This document shows, in pieces, positions 9,281 to 20,352 of a DNA stretch of 64,000 nucleotides. The notes under the pieces are model-generated. The model did no database searches. It was not told the DNA's origin and was given only the letters and a program-made list of their open reading frames with translations. The stretch is from NCBI RefSeq assembly GCF_000420785.1, contig NZ_ATVP01000005.1:1-64000 (forward strand). Direction: 5' to 3'. The position numbers and the translations under genes were made by a program. Each line of letters begins with the position of its first letter. Positions within the stretch are counted from its first letter, which is position 1. The stretch is from Streptococcus hyovaginalis DSM 12219. GTDB taxonomy: Bacteria > Bacillota > Bacilli > Lactobacillales > Streptococcaceae.

Positions 9281-10440
9281 TGTTACCATTTACATTGGAA
9301 TTTGTTCTAGCCCTTATTGGCGCCTTTTTGTTATCCTTAATTTTAACACCATTGGTCCGTTTTATATCGTTTCGTGTAGGTGCTGTTGATGAGCCTAATG
9401 CAAGGCGGATTAATAAGGTAACCATGCCTAGTGCGGGTGGATTGGCTATTTTTTTAGCTTTTTTGATCATTGCTTTATTCGTCTTGCCGAGACTCACAGT
9501 CAGTGTAAAGAGCGAGATCCCTTACTTTGACTATATTTTCCCCGTTCTTGCTGGTGCAACAGTTGTCACTCTAACGGGTTATTTTGATGATATTTTCGAA
9601 ATATCACCTAAAACGAAAATGTTAGGTATTGTTGTCGGAGCGCTTATTATTTGGGTTTTTACAGATTTTCATTTTGATAGTTTCAAGATTCCTTTTGGGG
9701 GCCCTATGCTGTCTTTTGGACCGATAGTGACTTTTATCTTGACACTACTTTGGATCATTTCCATCACCAATGCGATTAATTTAATTGATGGTTTAGATGG
9801 TTTAGTGACAGGTGTCTCCATGATTTCTTTAGGAACAATGGGGCTTGTCTCCTATTTCTTCTTGCCACAAGTTGATTTGTTTTTGACCATGACAATCTTC
9901 CTGTTAATCGCGGCGATCTTAGGTTTCTTTCCTTACAATTATCATCCTGCGATCATATATGGTGGGGATACCGGTGCCCTTTTTCTTGGTTTTATGGTAG
10001 GAGTCTTGTCCTTACAAGGATTGAAAAATGCAACGGCCGTAGCGGTTGTGACTCCTGTAATTATTTTAGGGGTTCCTATTGTTGACACCGCGGTGGCTAT
10101 CGTACGTCGCAAACTATCGGGTCGAAAGATCACAGATGCTGATAAGATGCATCTCCATCATCGTTTATTAGCGATGGGTTTTACCCATCGTGGGGCTGTT
10201 CTTGTGGTCTATGGGATTGCCATTATTTTTTCTTTGATTGCACTCTTATTGAATATTTCAAGTAGATTAGGTGGTATTTTATTGATAACAGGTCTCCTAT
10301 TTGCCTTAGAAGTTCTGATTGAAAGTTTGGAAATATGGGGAGAACATCGCACGCCCTTGTTTAACGTGCTTAAATTCATTGGTAATAGTGATTATCGACA
10401 AACAACTCTGAAAGAGTGGCAGGATAAAAAGAAAAAATAA
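9280..10440 (+). CDS. tagO: Undecaprenyl-phosphate GlcNAc-1-phosphate transferase (TagO/RgpG family)
   Basis: The enzyme transfers GlcNAc-1-phosphate from UDP-GlcNAc to undecaprenyl phosphate, the first membrane step of teichoic-acid or rhamnose-polysaccharide synthesis. The 386-residue protein has about ten membrane segments and the family motifs DEPNARRINKVTMPSAGG (cytoplasmic loop 1), NAINLIDGLDGL (magnesium site) and HLHHRLLAMGF near residues 290-300. In streptococci the orthologue is often called RgpG. It is the second gene of the mecA operon, with a terminator after it. Confidence 0.93.
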   Translation: MLPFTLEFVLALIGAFLLSLILTPLVRFISFRVGAVDEPNARRINKVTMPSAGGLAIFLAFLIIALFVLPRLTVSVKSEIPYFDYIFPVLAGATVVTLTGYFDDIFEISPKTKMLGIVVGALIIWVFTDFHFDSFKIPFGGPMLSFGPIVTFILTLLWIISITNAINLIDGLDGLVTGVSMISLGTMGLVSYFFLPQVDLFLTMTIFLLIAAILGFFPYNYHPAIIYGGDTGALFLGFMVGVLSLQGLKNATAVAVVTPVIILGVPIVDTAVAIVRRKLSGRKITDADKMHLHHRLLAMGFTHRGAVLVVYGIAIIFSLIALLLNISSRLGGILLITGLLFALEVLIESLEIWGEHRTPLFNVLKFIGNSDYRQTTLKEWQDKKKK

Positions 10441-10449
10441 ATCTCGAAG

Positions 10450-10472
10450 AAAGCCCTTTATTGGCTTTTTTT
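10450..10472 (+). terminator. tagO terminator
   Basis: AAAGCC and GGCTTT form a short stem followed by a long T-run. Confidence 0.65.
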
Positions 10473-10547
10473 GTTACAATAAAATGGATTGAAAATGATG
10501 TTTAGTTTTCTTAGCTGAGCATTAAAAGTATACAAAAAGGAGCAACC

Positions 10548-11321
10548 ATGTCTGTACTTGAAATTAAAAACCTTCATGTGTCTATCGAAGATAAGGAAAT
10601 CTTAAAAGGGCTCAATTTGACCTTAAAAACAGGAGAAATTGCTGCAATTATGGGGCCCAACGGAACGGGGAAATCGACCCTATCAGCTGCTATTATGGGA
10701 AACCCCAATTATGACGTTACAGAGGGTGAAGTCCTCTTTGATGGCCAAAATATTTTGGATCTTGAAGTGGACGAGCGTGCCCAGCTAGGCTTATTTTTAG
10801 CTATGCAGTATCCATCTGAAATTCCAGGAATCACCAATGCAGAGTTTATCCGTGCGGCTATGAATGCTGGTAAAGAAGATGAGAATAAAATTTCTGTCCG
10901 TGATTTTATCACTAAATTGGATCAAAAGATGGAGCTTCTGGGAATGAAAGAGGAAATGGCAGAGCGTTACCTCAACGAAGGCTTCTCAGGTGGCGAGAAA
11001 AAGCGTAATGAGATTTTACAACTGCTCATGCTTGAACCTAAATTTGCTCTTCTTGATGAGATTGACTCTGGTCTTGATATTGATGCCCTAAAAGTTGTTT
11101 CAAAAGGTGTCAATGAAATGCGTGGCGAAGGCTTTGGTGCTATGATTATCACGCACTATCAACGCCTTCTTAACTACATTACGCCAGATATTGTTCATGT
11201 CATGATGGACGGCCGTATTGTGCTTTCAGGTGGACCTGAGTTGGCAGAACGTTTGGAAAAAGAAGGATATGTCAAAGTTGCAGACGAGCTAGGTATCGAG
11301 TACCACGAAGAGTTAGATTAA
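10548..11321 (+). CDS. sufC: Fe-S cluster assembly ATPase SufC
   Basis: SufC is the ABC-type ATPase of the SufBCD scaffold that builds iron-sulfur clusters. The 257-residue protein has Walker A GPNGTGKST near residue 36, the Suf-type signature FSGGEKKRNEI and Walker B FALLDEIDSGLDID. The ATG follows AAAAGGAGCAACC. It heads the operon sufC-sufD-sufS-sufU-sufB, the usual Firmicutes order, and lacks membrane helices as expected for a cytosolic ATPase. I could not identify a convincing promoter in the 100 bases before it. Confidence 0.96.
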   Translation: MSVLEIKNLHVSIEDKEILKGLNLTLKTGEIAAIMGPNGTGKSTLSAAIMGNPNYDVTEGEVLFDGQNILDLEVDERAQLGLFLAMQYPSEIPGITNAEFIRAAMNAGKEDENKISVRDFITKLDQKMELLGMKEEMAERYLNEGFSGGEKKRNEILQLLMLEPKFALLDEIDSGLDIDALKVVSKGVNEMRGEGFGAMIITHYQRLLNYITPDIVHVMMDGRIVLSGGPELAERLEKEGYVKVADELGIEYHEELD

Positions 11322-11330
11322 GGAGTTCTT

Positions 11331-12593
11331 ATGAGTAAACAAGCGATTCTAAACTTTTCTCAAGCAAAAGCAGAGCCTATTTGGTTACAAGAACGTCGCC
11401 TAGCTGCCTTTGATAAAATCGAAACCTTACCTTTACCTTCCATTGAAAGGGTGCGATTTCATCGTTGGAATTTGGGTGATGCCACTATTTCAGAAAATGA
11501 TGCTACGGCTAATATTCCTGATTTTACAGCCTTAGGGAACAATCCTAAACTAGTTCAAGTAGGGACGCAAACGCTTCTTGAACAACTTCCGGCAGATTTG
11601 ATTAAACAAGGTTTAGTCTTTACAGATTTGCAGTCGGCTTTGGAGGAGATTCCTCAAGTTGTGGAAAAATATTTTGGATCGGCTTTGGCTTATGACGAAG
11701 ATAAATTGTCAGCTTACAACTATGCCTATTTTAATAGTGCTGCTGTTCTCTATGTTCCCGATAATATGGAAATTGAGAAGCCTCTAGAAGGAATTTATCT
11801 CCAGGATAGTGACAGTGACGTACCCTTTAACAAGCATGTGCTAATCATCGCAGGTAAGAATACCAAATTTAGTTACATTGAACGCTTTGAAAGTATCGGA
11901 GAATACTCGGAAAAGGCAAGTGCCAATATTTCTGTCGAAATTATCGCAGGTAGTGGTAGCCAAATCTCCTATTCGGCTATTGATAGACTTGGTGAAAACG
12001 TTACCGCCTATATCAGTCGTCGTGTTAAACATGACCATAATAGTTCGGTTGATTGGGCTATGGGGGTTATGAATGAAGGAATGGTTATTGGTGATTTTGA
12101 TTCAGATCTTTATGGTGAGGGAAGTCATGCCAATCTTAAGGTTATTGCAGTCTCGTCAGGACGTCAAATTCAAGGGATCGATACACGTGTGACCAACTAC
12201 GGCAAGTATTCTGTTGGTCATATCCTGCAACATGGTGTTATTTTAGAACGTGGCACGTTGACTTTTAATGGCATTGGCCATATTGTCAAAGGGGCTAAAG
12301 GCGCTGATGCTCAACAAGAAAGTCGCGTCTTGATGTTGTCTGATAAGGCACGCTCAGATGCTAATCCTATTCTTTTGATTGATGAAAATGAGGTATCAGC
12401 TGGTCATGCGGCATCAATTGGTCAAGTAGATGCCGAAGATATGTATTATCTCATGAGTAGAGGTATCGATAAAGAAACGGCTGAGCGTTTAGTAATTCGT
12501 GGTTTCCTAGGGGCAGTGATTACAGAGATTCCAAGTAAAGAGGTACGCCGAGACCTAATTGTCGTCTTAGATAAAAAACTGGATAAAAGTTAG
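11331..12593 (+). CDS. sufD: Fe-S cluster assembly protein SufD
   Basis: SufD pairs with SufB in the SufBC2D scaffold. The 420-residue product shows the conserved SufBD C-terminal core, for example the segment DARSDANPILLIDENEVSAGHAASIG read as KARSDANPILLIDENE near residue 340 followed by SAGHAASIGQVD, and MYYLMSRGIDKETAERLVIRGFL. It starts ten bases after sufC behind AAGGAG. The central beta-helix region is typical for the family and no active-site residue is missing as far as can be seen. Confidence 0.95.
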   Translation: MSKQAILNFSQAKAEPIWLQERRLAAFDKIETLPLPSIERVRFHRWNLGDATISENDATANIPDFTALGNNPKLVQVGTQTLLEQLPADLIKQGLVFTDLQSALEEIPQVVEKYFGSALAYDEDKLSAYNYAYFNSAAVLYVPDNMEIEKPLEGIYLQDSDSDVPFNKHVLIIAGKNTKFSYIERFESIGEYSEKASANISVEIIAGSGSQISYSAIDRLGENVTAYISRRVKHDHNSSVDWAMGVMNEGMVIGDFDSDLYGEGSHANLKVIAVSSGRQIQGIDTRVTNYGKYSVGHILQHGVILERGTLTFNGIGHIVKGAKGADAQQESRVLMLSDKARSDANPILLIDENEVSAGHAASIGQVDAEDMYYLMSRGIDKETAERLVIRGFLGAVITEIPSKEVRRDLIVVLDKKLDKS

Positions 12594-12663
12594 TCTATAA
12601 CCCGAAGTGAAGAATATCGTTTTTGAAGAGATAGAAGCGCCTAGCGCGCAAGGAGGAAATATT

Positions 12664-13890
12664 TTGATAGATTTTAATGGCCTACGTCAGGATTTTCCGA
12701 TATTAAATCAACGCGTTAATGATGAATCCTTGGTCTATCTAGATAGTGCAGCGACAAGCCAAAAACCTCAAGTGGTTATTGATCGTCTGTCTCATTACTA
12801 TCAATGGGATAATGCCAATGTTCACAGAGGAGTTCACACCTTAGCAGAAAGAGCTACTCGCAAGTATGAGGCAAGTCGTCAACGAGTTGCTGACTTCATT
12901 GGTGCGAAATCGTCCAAGGAAGTTTTATTTACGCGGGGGACTACGACAGCTTTAAATTGGGTGGCACAATTTGCGAAAACAGTTTTACAACCTGGTGATA
13001 ACGTCATTATCTCTATTATGGAGCATCATTCCAATATCATACCTTGGCAAGAAGCTTGTCGGCAAACGGGGGCGGAGTTACGCTACATCTATCTCAAAGA
13101 TGATGCGCTTGATTTAGCGGACTTGAAGAATAAACTGACAGAACAGACGAAATTTGTCAGTTTGACTCATGTGTCTAACGTATTGGGCTGTGTCAATCCC
13201 ATAAAAGACATCGCAGCCTTGGCTCATCAATTTGGGGCTTATGTCGTCGTCGACGGTGCTCAATCTGTTCCGCATCTAGCGGTTGATGTTCAAGACATCA
13301 ATTGTGATTTTCTAGCTTTTTCTGGTCATAAGATGTTAGGGCCAACAGGTATTGGTGTTCTATATGGTAAAGAAGCTATTTTAGAAAAAATGCCTCCGAT
13401 AGAATTTGGTGGTGAAATGATTGATTTTGTAGGGGAGCAAGAAGCCAGTTGGAAAGCTTTGCCGTGGAAGTTTGAAGCCGGAACTCCCAATATTTCAGGA
13501 GCGATAGGCTTAGCGCAAGCAATAAGCTATCTCGAGCATTTGGGTATGTCTGCTATTCAAAAGCATGAGCAAGAACTGGTAGATTATCTTTTGCCACAAT
13601 TAAAAGCTATTGACGGCTTAGAACTCTATGGTCCAAATAACAGCCAGGGACGTGTAGCTGTATTTTCCTTTAATCTCAAAGGCTTACACCCACATGATGT
13701 GGCGACGGCCTTAGATTACCAAGGGATTGCAGTCAGAGCAGGCCATCACTGTGCGCAACCCTTGCTTCATTACCTGGGCATTGAATCAGCGGTAAGAGCT
13801 AGTTTATATTGTTACAACACTAAGGAAGATTGCGATAAGTTGATTCAAGCGATTAGAGCAACAAAGGAGTTTTTTAATGGGACTTTCTAA
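12664..13890 (+). CDS. sufS: Cysteine desulfurase SufS
   Basis: SufS is a pyridoxal-phosphate enzyme that removes sulfur from L-cysteine and passes it to SufU. I place the start at TTG 12664, eight bases after the strong AAGGAGG, giving 408 residues (MIDFNGLRQDFPIL), the normal family length; a GTG at 12607 would add 19 residues without a ribosome site. The PLP lysine lies in FSGHKMLGPTGIG (about residue 223) and the sulfur-carrying cysteine in RAGHHCAQPLL (about 361). It overlaps sufU by 14 bases. Confidence 0.95.
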   Translation: MIDFNGLRQDFPILNQRVNDESLVYLDSAATSQKPQVVIDRLSHYYQWDNANVHRGVHTLAERATRKYEASRQRVADFIGAKSSKEVLFTRGTTTALNWVAQFAKTVLQPGDNVIISIMEHHSNIIPWQEACRQTGAELRYIYLKDDALDLADLKNKLTEQTKFVSLTHVSNVLGCVNPIKDIAALAHQFGAYVVVDGAQSVPHLAVDVQDINCDFLAFSGHKMLGPTGIGVLYGKEAILEKMPPIEFGGEMIDFVGEQEASWKALPWKFEAGTPNISGAIGLAQAISYLEHLGMSAIQKHEQELVDYLLPQLKAIDGLELYGPNNSQGRVAVFSFNLKGLHPHDVATALDYQGIAVRAGHHCAQPLLHYLGIESAVRASLYCYNTKEDCDKLIQAIRATKEFFNGTF

Positions 13891-14302
13891 ACTACAGAAT
13901 CTTTATATGGCTGTTGTAACAGAACATTCAAAAGCACCTCACCATTATGGTAAGGTTGAGGGGGAAACTATTTCCCTACACAATCCGACCTGCGGAGATG
14001 TGATTTTCCTATCGCTGAAATACGATCAGGACGTCATCAGTGACATTGCTTTTGAAGGACATGGCTGTAGTATTTCAGTGGCATCGTCGAGTATGATGAC
14101 AGATCTTGTCTTGCATAAGACGAAGCAAGAGGCGTTAGAGCTTGCTCATATTTTTTCAGAAATGGTTCAAGGACAACAAGATGATCGTCAAAAAGCATTA
14201 GGAGATGCCGCTTTTTTAGCCGGGGTATCCAAATTTCCTCAACGGATTAAGTGTGCTACCTTATCTTGGAATGCCTTAACAGAAGTCCTATCTGAAGAAT
14301 AG
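13877..14302 (+). CDS. sufU: SUF system sulfur acceptor / scaffold SufU
   Basis: SufU is the zinc-dependent sulfur acceptor that activates SufS. The 141-residue protein contains the three zinc-ligand cysteines in the family contexts NPTCGD, FEGHGCSIS and RIKCATLSW, plus the conserved Asp of NPTCGD. The ATG follows AAAGGAG inside the end of sufS, indicating translational coupling. Its length and the insertion before the third cysteine (MVQGQQDDRQKALGDAAFL) are those of SufU rather than IscU. Confidence 0.95.
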   Translation: MGLSKLQNLYMAVVTEHSKAPHHYGKVEGETISLHNPTCGDVIFLSLKYDQDVISDIAFEGHGCSISVASSSMMTDLVLHKTKQEALELAHIFSEMVQGQQDDRQKALGDAAFLAGVSKFPQRIKCATLSWNALTEVLSEE

Positions 14303-14363
14303 GGTGAATCCGTCATAAAGTGTTAGGCTTAAGAGTAAAACAAAAGAGAAGATTGGTATTTTT

Positions 14364-15782
14364 ATGTCAGAAAAAAATGAAACCGTACAACCCAAACCGA
14401 TTGACTTAGGTGACTATAAATTTGGCTTTCACGATGATGTGGAACCTATCTTGTCAACGGGGAAAGGTCTTAGTGAAGCAGTGGTAAGAGCATTATCTGC
14501 CGCCAAAGGTGAACCAGAATGGATGTTAGAATTCCGTCTCAAATCACTGGAAACTTTCAATAACATGCCAATGCAAGATTGGGGACCTGATTTATCAGAT
14601 ATTGATTTTGATGATATTATTTATTATCAAAAACCATCAGATAAGCCGGCCCGTTCTTGGGATGATGTGCCTGAAAAAATCAAAGAAACTTTTGATCGAA
14701 TTGGTATTCCTGAGGCAGAACGTGCTTATCTCGCAGGAGCTGCAGCGCAGTATGAATCTGAGGTCGTTTATCATAATATGAAAGAAGAGTTTGAAAAGTT
14801 GGGTATCATCTTTACGGATACTGATTCTGCTTTGAAAGAGTACCCTGATCTTTTCAAACAGTATTTTGCTAAACTCGTTCCACCGACTGATAATAAATTG
14901 GCTGCTTTAAATTCAGCAGTATGGTCAGGAGGTACTTTTATCTATGTTCCTAAAGGGGTCAAATGTGACATTCCTCTTCAAACCTATTTCCGTATCAATA
15001 ACGAAAATACTGGACAATTTGAACGTACGTTGATTATCGTTGATGAAGGGGCTAGCGTACATTACGTTGAAGGTTGTACAGCACCGACCTATTCGTCAAA
15101 TAGCCTTCATGCCGCGATTGTTGAAATCTTTTCTCTTGAAGGCGCCTATATGCGTTATACAACTATTCAAAATTGGTCTGATAATGTTTATAACTTAGTG
15201 ACAAAACGTGCCAAAGCCCTTAAGAACGCAACAGTTGAATGGATTGATGGTAACCTTGGTGCTAAGACCACCATGAAATACCCATCCGTATACTTGGATG
15301 GAGAAGGTGCGCGTGGGACTATGTTATCCATTGCCTTTGCCAATAAAGGTCAACACCAGGACACAGGTGCTAAAATGATTCACAATGCTCCTCATACCTC
15401 ATCCTCGATTGTTTCCAAATCCATTGCTAAAGGTGGGGGAGCCGTTAATTATCGTGGACAGGTTACTTTCAATAAAAAATCTAAAAAGTCTGTCAGCCAT
15501 ATTGAGTGTGACACGATTTTGATGGATGATTTATCTAAATCAGATACGATTCCATTTAATGAAATTCATAATTCTCAAGTGGCTCTAGAACATGAAGCTA
15601 AAGTTTCAAAGATTTCAGAAGAACAACTCTTTTATTTAATGAGCCGAGGCTTATCTGAAAGTGAAGCGACGGAAATGATTGTCATGGGATTTGTCGAACC
15701 TTTCACTAAAGAGCTTCCAATGGAATACGCCGTCGAATTGAACCGATTGATTTCTTATGAAATGGAAGGATCTGTTGGCTAG
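14364..15782 (+). CDS. sufB: Fe-S cluster assembly protein SufB
   Basis: SufB is the scaffold subunit on which the cluster forms. At 472 residues it has the usual length and carries the family segments [20 protein letters not shown], the cysteine in [25 protein letters not shown] and the C-terminal [18 protein letters not shown] with [19 protein letters not shown]. It is the last gene of the suf operon, after a 61-base gap from sufU. No strong terminator follows; only a weak CTCAA/TTGAG hairpin near 15795-15820 is visible. Confidence 0.96.
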   Translation: MSEKNETVQPKPIDLGDYKFGFHDDVEPILSTGKGLSEAVVRALSAAKGEPEWMLEFRLKSLETFNNMPMQDWGPDLSDIDFDDIIYYQKPSDKPARSWDDVPEKIKETFDRIGIPEAERAYLAGAAAQYESEVVYHNMKEEFEKLGIIFTDTDSALKEYPDLFKQYFAKLVPPTDNKLAALNSAVWSGGTFIYVPKGVKCDIPLQTYFRINNENTGQFERTLIIVDEGASVHYVEGCTAPTYSSNSLHAAIVEIFSLEGAYMRYTTIQNWSDNVYNLVTKRAKALKNATVEWIDGNLGAKTTMKYPSVYLDGEGARGTMLSIAFANKGQHQDTGAKMIHNAPHTSSSIVSKSIAKGGGAVNYRGQVTFNKKSKKSVSHIECDTILMDDLSKSDTIPFNEIHNSQVALEHEAKVSKISEEQLFYLMSRGLSESEATEMIVMGFVEPFTKELPMEYAVELNRLISYEMEGSVG

Positions 15783-16473
15783 AGTAGAAAAATATCCTCA
15801 ATAGATAAAAGTTGAGGAGTGCTCTAAGATATTTAGTTATGATAATTTCACATCTAAATACAATCTGGGAGAGTCTTGCAGGTCAGCGAATCTTATTATC
15901 TTTCAGAAAAACTTATTCTAATGGATTGTAAACAAGAAGTTGAGCAGGGCTCTCCTTCTTTTAGTTTGGAGCGATTGATACAGAAATGGTTGATTAGATA
16001 TTAGAAAGTAAACGCGTCACTTGACAGTAGTTCTCTAGAAAACTATAATAGCTTTCATGTTTACACCATTTTAATGACAAGTTACTAAGCGAGTACCCTT
16101 CAATCAGCCCTGAATAATAGAGTTAAGCGTCAAGTGTAGCTTATCTTTTACAAAATGATAAGGTGACATCGTTTTGGCAGAGGAGGCTTTGTTGGAGGTG
16201 AGGGGCTGTGGCTTGTTCTAAGTTCCTTCTTCTTGAATATGGAAAGAGGGTTGACTACAATCTGTAATGTCGCTATGCTGTAGAACCCAAGCATAGATGA
16301 GCTTTAAAATGTGTGTTAAATAGTGGGAGACTGCTGTTATCTAGTAGGAAAGCTTAAACGGTTGTGTCACCATAATGTTGCAAGTTCTGAAAAGAAGGAG
16401 TGTTGGTATAGGGTATCAAACCACTATCTTCTACTTTTCTTATGGTTTTTATATCTTGATGTTAAGGAGAAAA
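15783..16473. other. Gene-poor 690-base interval between suf and the ABC exporter
   Basis: No open frame here has both a ribosome site and protein-like composition. A weak hairpin (CTCAA...TTGAG) lies near 15795-15820. The region has many stop codons in all frames and looks like decayed DNA. A GTTAAGGAGAAA ribosome site at its right end belongs to the next gene. Confidence 0.5.
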
Positions 16474-18183
16474 ATGATGTATAAAAAAGCAATTTTGCGC
16501 TATAAGTGGCATGCTTTAACGTCGGTTGTTTTCACTTCAATAGTTGTTTTGACAACTTTATTACAACCTAGTTATTTAAAAGATGTGCTGACAGCTGTGC
16601 TTTTAAATGACCAGGATGAGATTTTTCGAGTCGGAAAAATTCTTTTGATTATCGCAGGAATCGGTCTCTTGGCTGGGCTTGCCAATACTGTCAATGCTGC
16701 CAAAATTGCGCAGGGAGTTTCTGCGGATGTGCGTGAGGATACCTTCCGCAAAATTCAAAGTTTCTCCTATGCCAATATTGAGGAGTTCAATGCGGGGAAC
16801 TTGGTCGTCCGTATGACTAACGATGTGACGCAAATTCAAAACTTGACCATGATGCTCTTCACTATCTTAATGCGGGTTCCCTTGCTTTTTATCGGAGCTT
16901 TTATCATGGCCGTTCGTACTTTGCCAGAACTCTGGTGGATGATTATCGTTATGGTTGTATTAATTGTCGCTATTATGGCAGTTGTGATGGGCCAAATGGG
17001 ACCTCGTTTTGGTAAATTTCAAACCCTAATGGAAAAAATGAACAGTATTGCCAAGGAAAATTTGCGTGGTATCCGCGTGGTCAAATCTTTTGTGCAGGAA
17101 AAAACTCAGTACAACAAGTTTAAAGAAGTCTCCAACGAATTGCTGGATTTGAATCTCTTTATCGGCTACGGCTTCTCAATTTTGCAACCCTTGATGATGT
17201 TTATTTCTTACATGGCGATTTTTGTATCGCTTTACTTGGTTACTGGAATGGTCAAGTCAGATGTCGAAGTGGTGGGGAGTTTTACCTCTTTCATGAGTTA
17301 CCTCATGCAAATCATGTTTGCTATCGTTATGACTAGCTTTATGGGTATGCAAGCCTCTCGTGCAGCCATTTCTATCAAGCGTATCAGCGAAATTTTGGAT
17401 ACGGAGCCGGCCATGGCCTTTGAAGATGTTGCCGATGAAGAACTCGACGGCCGGATTGTCTTTGACAATGTTAGCTTTACCTATCCAAACGATACAGAGG
17501 CTACCCTAAAACAGATTTCATTTGAGATTGAGCCTGGTCAAATGGTCGGAGTGGTTGGAGCGACAGGGGCAGGGAAATCGACTCTGGCGCAGCTGATTCC
17601 GCGCTTGTTTGACCCACAGGAAGGGACAGTTTCAATTGGCGGTCGCGATTTGAAGGAGGTCAATCAAAATACCCTTCGCAACACAGTCTCTATCGTCTTG
17701 CAGAAGGCTATTCTCTTCTCAGGAACTATCGCAGATAACCTACGTCAAGGAGCGTCTGGGGCGGATTTGACACGTCTGGAGTGGGCCGCAGGTATTGCTC
17801 AAGCCAAGGAATTTATCGACCGTTTGAATGATACTTATGAAAGCCAAGTCGAAGAGCGGGGTAATAACTTTTCTGGTGGTCAGAAACAGCGGATGTCTAT
17901 TGCACGTGGGGTTATCGGTGATCCTAAAGTCTTGGTGTTGGACGATTCGACCTCGGCCTTGGATGCAAAGTCTGAGAAATTGGTGCAAGAGGCTTTGAAC
18001 AATGACCTAAAAGATACAACGACGGTCATCGTTGCTCAGAAGATTTCATCCGTGGTCAAAGCAGATAAGATTTTGGTACTCGATGAAGGACGCTTGATTG
18101 GACAAGGTACCCATGCAGAGTTGGTAGCGACCAATGACGTCTACCGCGAAATTTATGAAACACAGAAAGGAAGAGAAGATTAA
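16474..18183 (+). CDS. Heterodimeric ABC exporter, subunit 1 (multidrug type, degenerate catalytic site)
   Basis: The product (about 569 residues) has six membrane helices (residues 1-300) and a C-terminal nucleotide-binding domain: Walker [10 protein letters not shown], signature FSGGQKQR and Walker [13 protein letters not shown]. Here Asp replaces the catalytic Glu, which is typical of one half of heterodimeric exporters such as LmrC/BmrC and PatA types. The start is at ATG 16474 or, equally possible, 16477, both just after AAGGAG; an upstream in-frame ATG at 16375 has no ribosome site. It ends one base before the partner's ATG. Substrates cannot be inferred. Confidence 0.92.
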   Translation: MMYKKAILRYKWHALTSVVFTSIVVLTTLLQPSYLKDVLTAVLLNDQDEIFRVGKILLIIAGIGLLAGLANTVNAAKIAQGVSADVREDTFRKIQSFSYANIEEFNAGNLVVRMTNDVTQIQNLTMMLFTILMRVPLLFIGAFIMAVRTLPELWWMIIVMVVLIVAIMAVVMGQMGPRFGKFQTLMEKMNSIAKENLRGIRVVKSFVQEKTQYNKFKEVSNELLDLNLFIGYGFSILQPLMMFISYMAIFVSLYLVTGMVKSDVEVVGSFTSFMSYLMQIMFAIVMTSFMGMQASRAAISIKRISEILDTEPAMAFEDVADEELDGRIVFDNVSFTYPNDTEATLKQISFEIEPGQMVGVVGATGAGKSTLAQLIPRLFDPQEGTVSIGGRDLKEVNQNTLRNTVSIVLQKAILFSGTIADNLRQGASGADLTRLEWAAGIAQAKEFIDRLNDTYESQVEERGNNFSGGQKQRMSIARGVIGDPKVLVLDDSTSALDAKSEKLVQEALNNDLKDTTTVIVAQKISSVVKADKILVLDEGRLIGQGTHAELVATNDVYREIYETQKGRED

Positions 18184-18184
18184 A

Positions 18185-19969
18185 ATGAAAACATTACGTT
18201 TCTTTTGGTTCTATTTTAAACGCTATAAACTATCCTTTACTGTGATTTTTGTGGCCATTGTGACAGCGACCTATTTGCAGGTGAAAACGCCTGTCCTCTT
18301 GGGAGATGCCATTGCTGAGATGGGGAAAGTTGGTCAATCTTACATGGTAGCCAAGCAGATGGGACAGACTAGCTTTAAACCAGATTTAGCGGATTTCAAT
18401 AGCGTCATGCTCAAATTGTTCCTAGCTTACGCTTCTACGGTCATTGCCAATTTGATTTACAGCTTGCTATTTACGCGAATCATTGCTAATTCAACCAGTA
18501 GGATGCGCAAGGGGCTCTTTGGTAAGCTGGAACGGTTGACCATCGCCTTTTTTGACCGTCATAAGGATGGGGACATTCTATCGCGTTTCACTTCGGATTT
18601 GGATAATATTCAAAACACCTTTAATCAATCCATGACCCAGGTCGTAACCAACGTCGCCCTCTATATCGGGATGATTTGGATGATGTTCCGTCAAGATGTG
18701 CGCTTGGCATTGGTTACGATCGCGTCGACACCAGTTGCTTTGATTGCCTTAGTGATTATTATTCATCTAGCACGCAAGTACACCAATCTCCAGCAAGCAG
18801 CTGTTTCTAAGCTCAATGCCTACATGGATGAGAAAATCTCTGGTCAGAAAGCCATCATTGTCCAAGGCGTACAGGAAGAAACGATTGACGGCTTTTTGGA
18901 GCTCAATGAGGAAGTGCGTCGGACAACCTTCAAGGGACGCCTCTTCGGCGGAATTCTCTTCCCATTTATGAACGGTATGAGCTTAGTCAACACCGCTATC
19001 GTTATCTTCGCTGGTTCGTCTATCGTTCTCAATGACAAATCCTTAGACACAGCAGTTGCATTAGGTCTGGTCGTAACCTTTGTTCAATATTCACAACAAT
19101 ATTATCAGCCCATGATGCAAATTGCCTCTAGCTGGGCAGAATTGCAGCTGGCCTTTACTGGCGCCCACCGCGTACAGGAAATGTTTGATGAGCCAGAGGA
19201 AGTTCGTCCACAAAATGCGCCATTGTTCACGGAATTGAAAGAAGGCGTGGAAATCAAGAATATCGACTTTGGTTATTTACCGGGTCAAAAAGTCTTAAAT
19301 AATGTGTCTATTTCAGCTCCGAAAGGCAAGATGGTGGCCGTCGCTGGTCCGACTGGCTCTGGTAAGACGACCATCATGAATTTAATCAACCGTTTCTATG
19401 ACGTGGATGCGGGCAGCGTGGCATTTGATGGTCGCGATATTCGCGACTATGACTTGGATAGCTTGCGTGACAAGGTCGGTATCGTCTTGCAGGAATCCGT
19501 TCTCTTTTCAGGTACCATTGCGGACAATATTCGCTTTGGTGACGAGACTATTTCACAGGAAATGGTAGAAACGGCTGCGCGTGCAACTCATATCCATGAC
19601 TTTATCATGAGCTTGCCAGACGGCTATGAAACCTATGTGACCGATGATGAAAATGTCTTTTCAACTGGTCAGAAACAGCTGATCTCGATTGCGCGTACTC
19701 TCTTGACGGATCCGCAAGTTCTCATCTTGGACGAGGCAACGTCAAACGTTGATACGGTAACAGAGGCAAAAATCCAGAAGGCTATGGAAGCTATTATCGC
19801 TGGACGAACTAGTTTTGTCATTGCCCACCGCCTCAAAACCATCCTCAATGCAGATGAAATCATTGTCCTCAAAGATGGTCAGGTCATCGAGCAGGGCAAC
19901 CATCATGAGCTCTTGAAGCTCAATGGCTTCTATGCTGAACTCTACCACAACCAGTTTGTTTTTGAATAA
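18185..19969 (+). CDS. Heterodimeric ABC exporter, subunit 2
   Basis: The 594-residue partner starts at ATG 18185, one base after the stop of subunit 1, behind AGGAAG. It has an N-terminal membrane domain (residues 1-330) with an extended loop between helices 1 and 2 and a nucleotide-binding domain with Walker [10 protein letters not shown], the altered signature FSTGQKQL and Walker [13 protein letters not shown] with an intact catalytic Glu. This combination (one half Asp, the other FSTGQ) fits a LmrCD/PatAB-type asymmetric dimer. Base use in both genes seems richer in G and C at third positions than in the neighbouring suf and opp genes, hinting at transfer from another streptococcus. Confidence 0.92.
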   Translation: MKTLRFFWFYFKRYKLSFTVIFVAIVTATYLQVKTPVLLGDAIAEMGKVGQSYMVAKQMGQTSFKPDLADFNSVMLKLFLAYASTVIANLIYSLLFTRIIANSTSRMRKGLFGKLERLTIAFFDRHKDGDILSRFTSDLDNIQNTFNQSMTQVVTNVALYIGMIWMMFRQDVRLALVTIASTPVALIALVIIIHLARKYTNLQQAAVSKLNAYMDEKISGQKAIIVQGVQEETIDGFLELNEEVRRTTFKGRLFGGILFPFMNGMSLVNTAIVIFAGSSIVLNDKSLDTAVALGLVVTFVQYSQQYYQPMMQIASSWAELQLAFTGAHRVQEMFDEPEEVRPQNAPLFTELKEGVEIKNIDFGYLPGQKVLNNVSISAPKGKMVAVAGPTGSGKTTIMNLINRFYDVDAGSVAFDGRDIRDYDLDSLRDKVGIVLQESVLFSGTIADNIRFGDETISQEMVETAARATHIHDFIMSLPDGYETYVTDDENVFSTGQKQLISIARTLLTDPQVLILDEATSNVDTVTEAKIQKAMEAIIAGRTSFVIAHRLKTILNADEIIVLKDGQVIEQGNHHELLKLNGFYAELYHNQFVFE

Positions 19970-20005
19970 CCTGTAGGTTTGCTCGGAAACACGCACTCAA
20001 AAAAG

Positions 20006-20058
20006 AAAACGGATAAGCCATCTCCCTGTTGTTGGGAAAGGTAGCTTATCCGTTTTGA
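20006..20058 (+). terminator. Terminator of the ABC exporter operon
   Basis: AAAACGGATAAGC pairs with GCTTATCCGTTTT with an extended loop region; it could act in both directions. Confidence 0.75.
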
Positions 20059-20352
20059 TGTTCAGTTCTTGTTTAGTTTTTGCTGGTTTAGAATAGTCTG
20101 TATGTATCTCTTAATTAGGTTGTTGATAGCTTTCCGTCTTATTAGGCTACTTGGTGATTCATCTTTATTATCAAAAAAAGAAAAGAAGTGGATGTACTGA
20201 CAGGAGGAGATAAAGAAGTTATAAGGTTTCAGAAGTGAGATTTTGCACAGGGATTATTTCTATCAAAGTGACGACAGTAGTCTCACCTCTCCAGCTTAGT
20301 TGAAGGCAATATTGTTTTGTAGATTTGGAAAAGTCTGTTAACAGGAAACGTG
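20059..20352. other. Intergenic stretch with no recognisable gene
   Basis: About 290 AT-rich bases between the exporter terminator and the end of dacA on the opposite strand. No open frame or clear hairpin for dacA was found. Confidence 0.5.

Noticed and set aside
15839-15940. Short frame after sufB reading like VMIISHLNTIWESLAG
   Set aside because: About 32 codons, no ribosome site, no known family; treated as non-coding.
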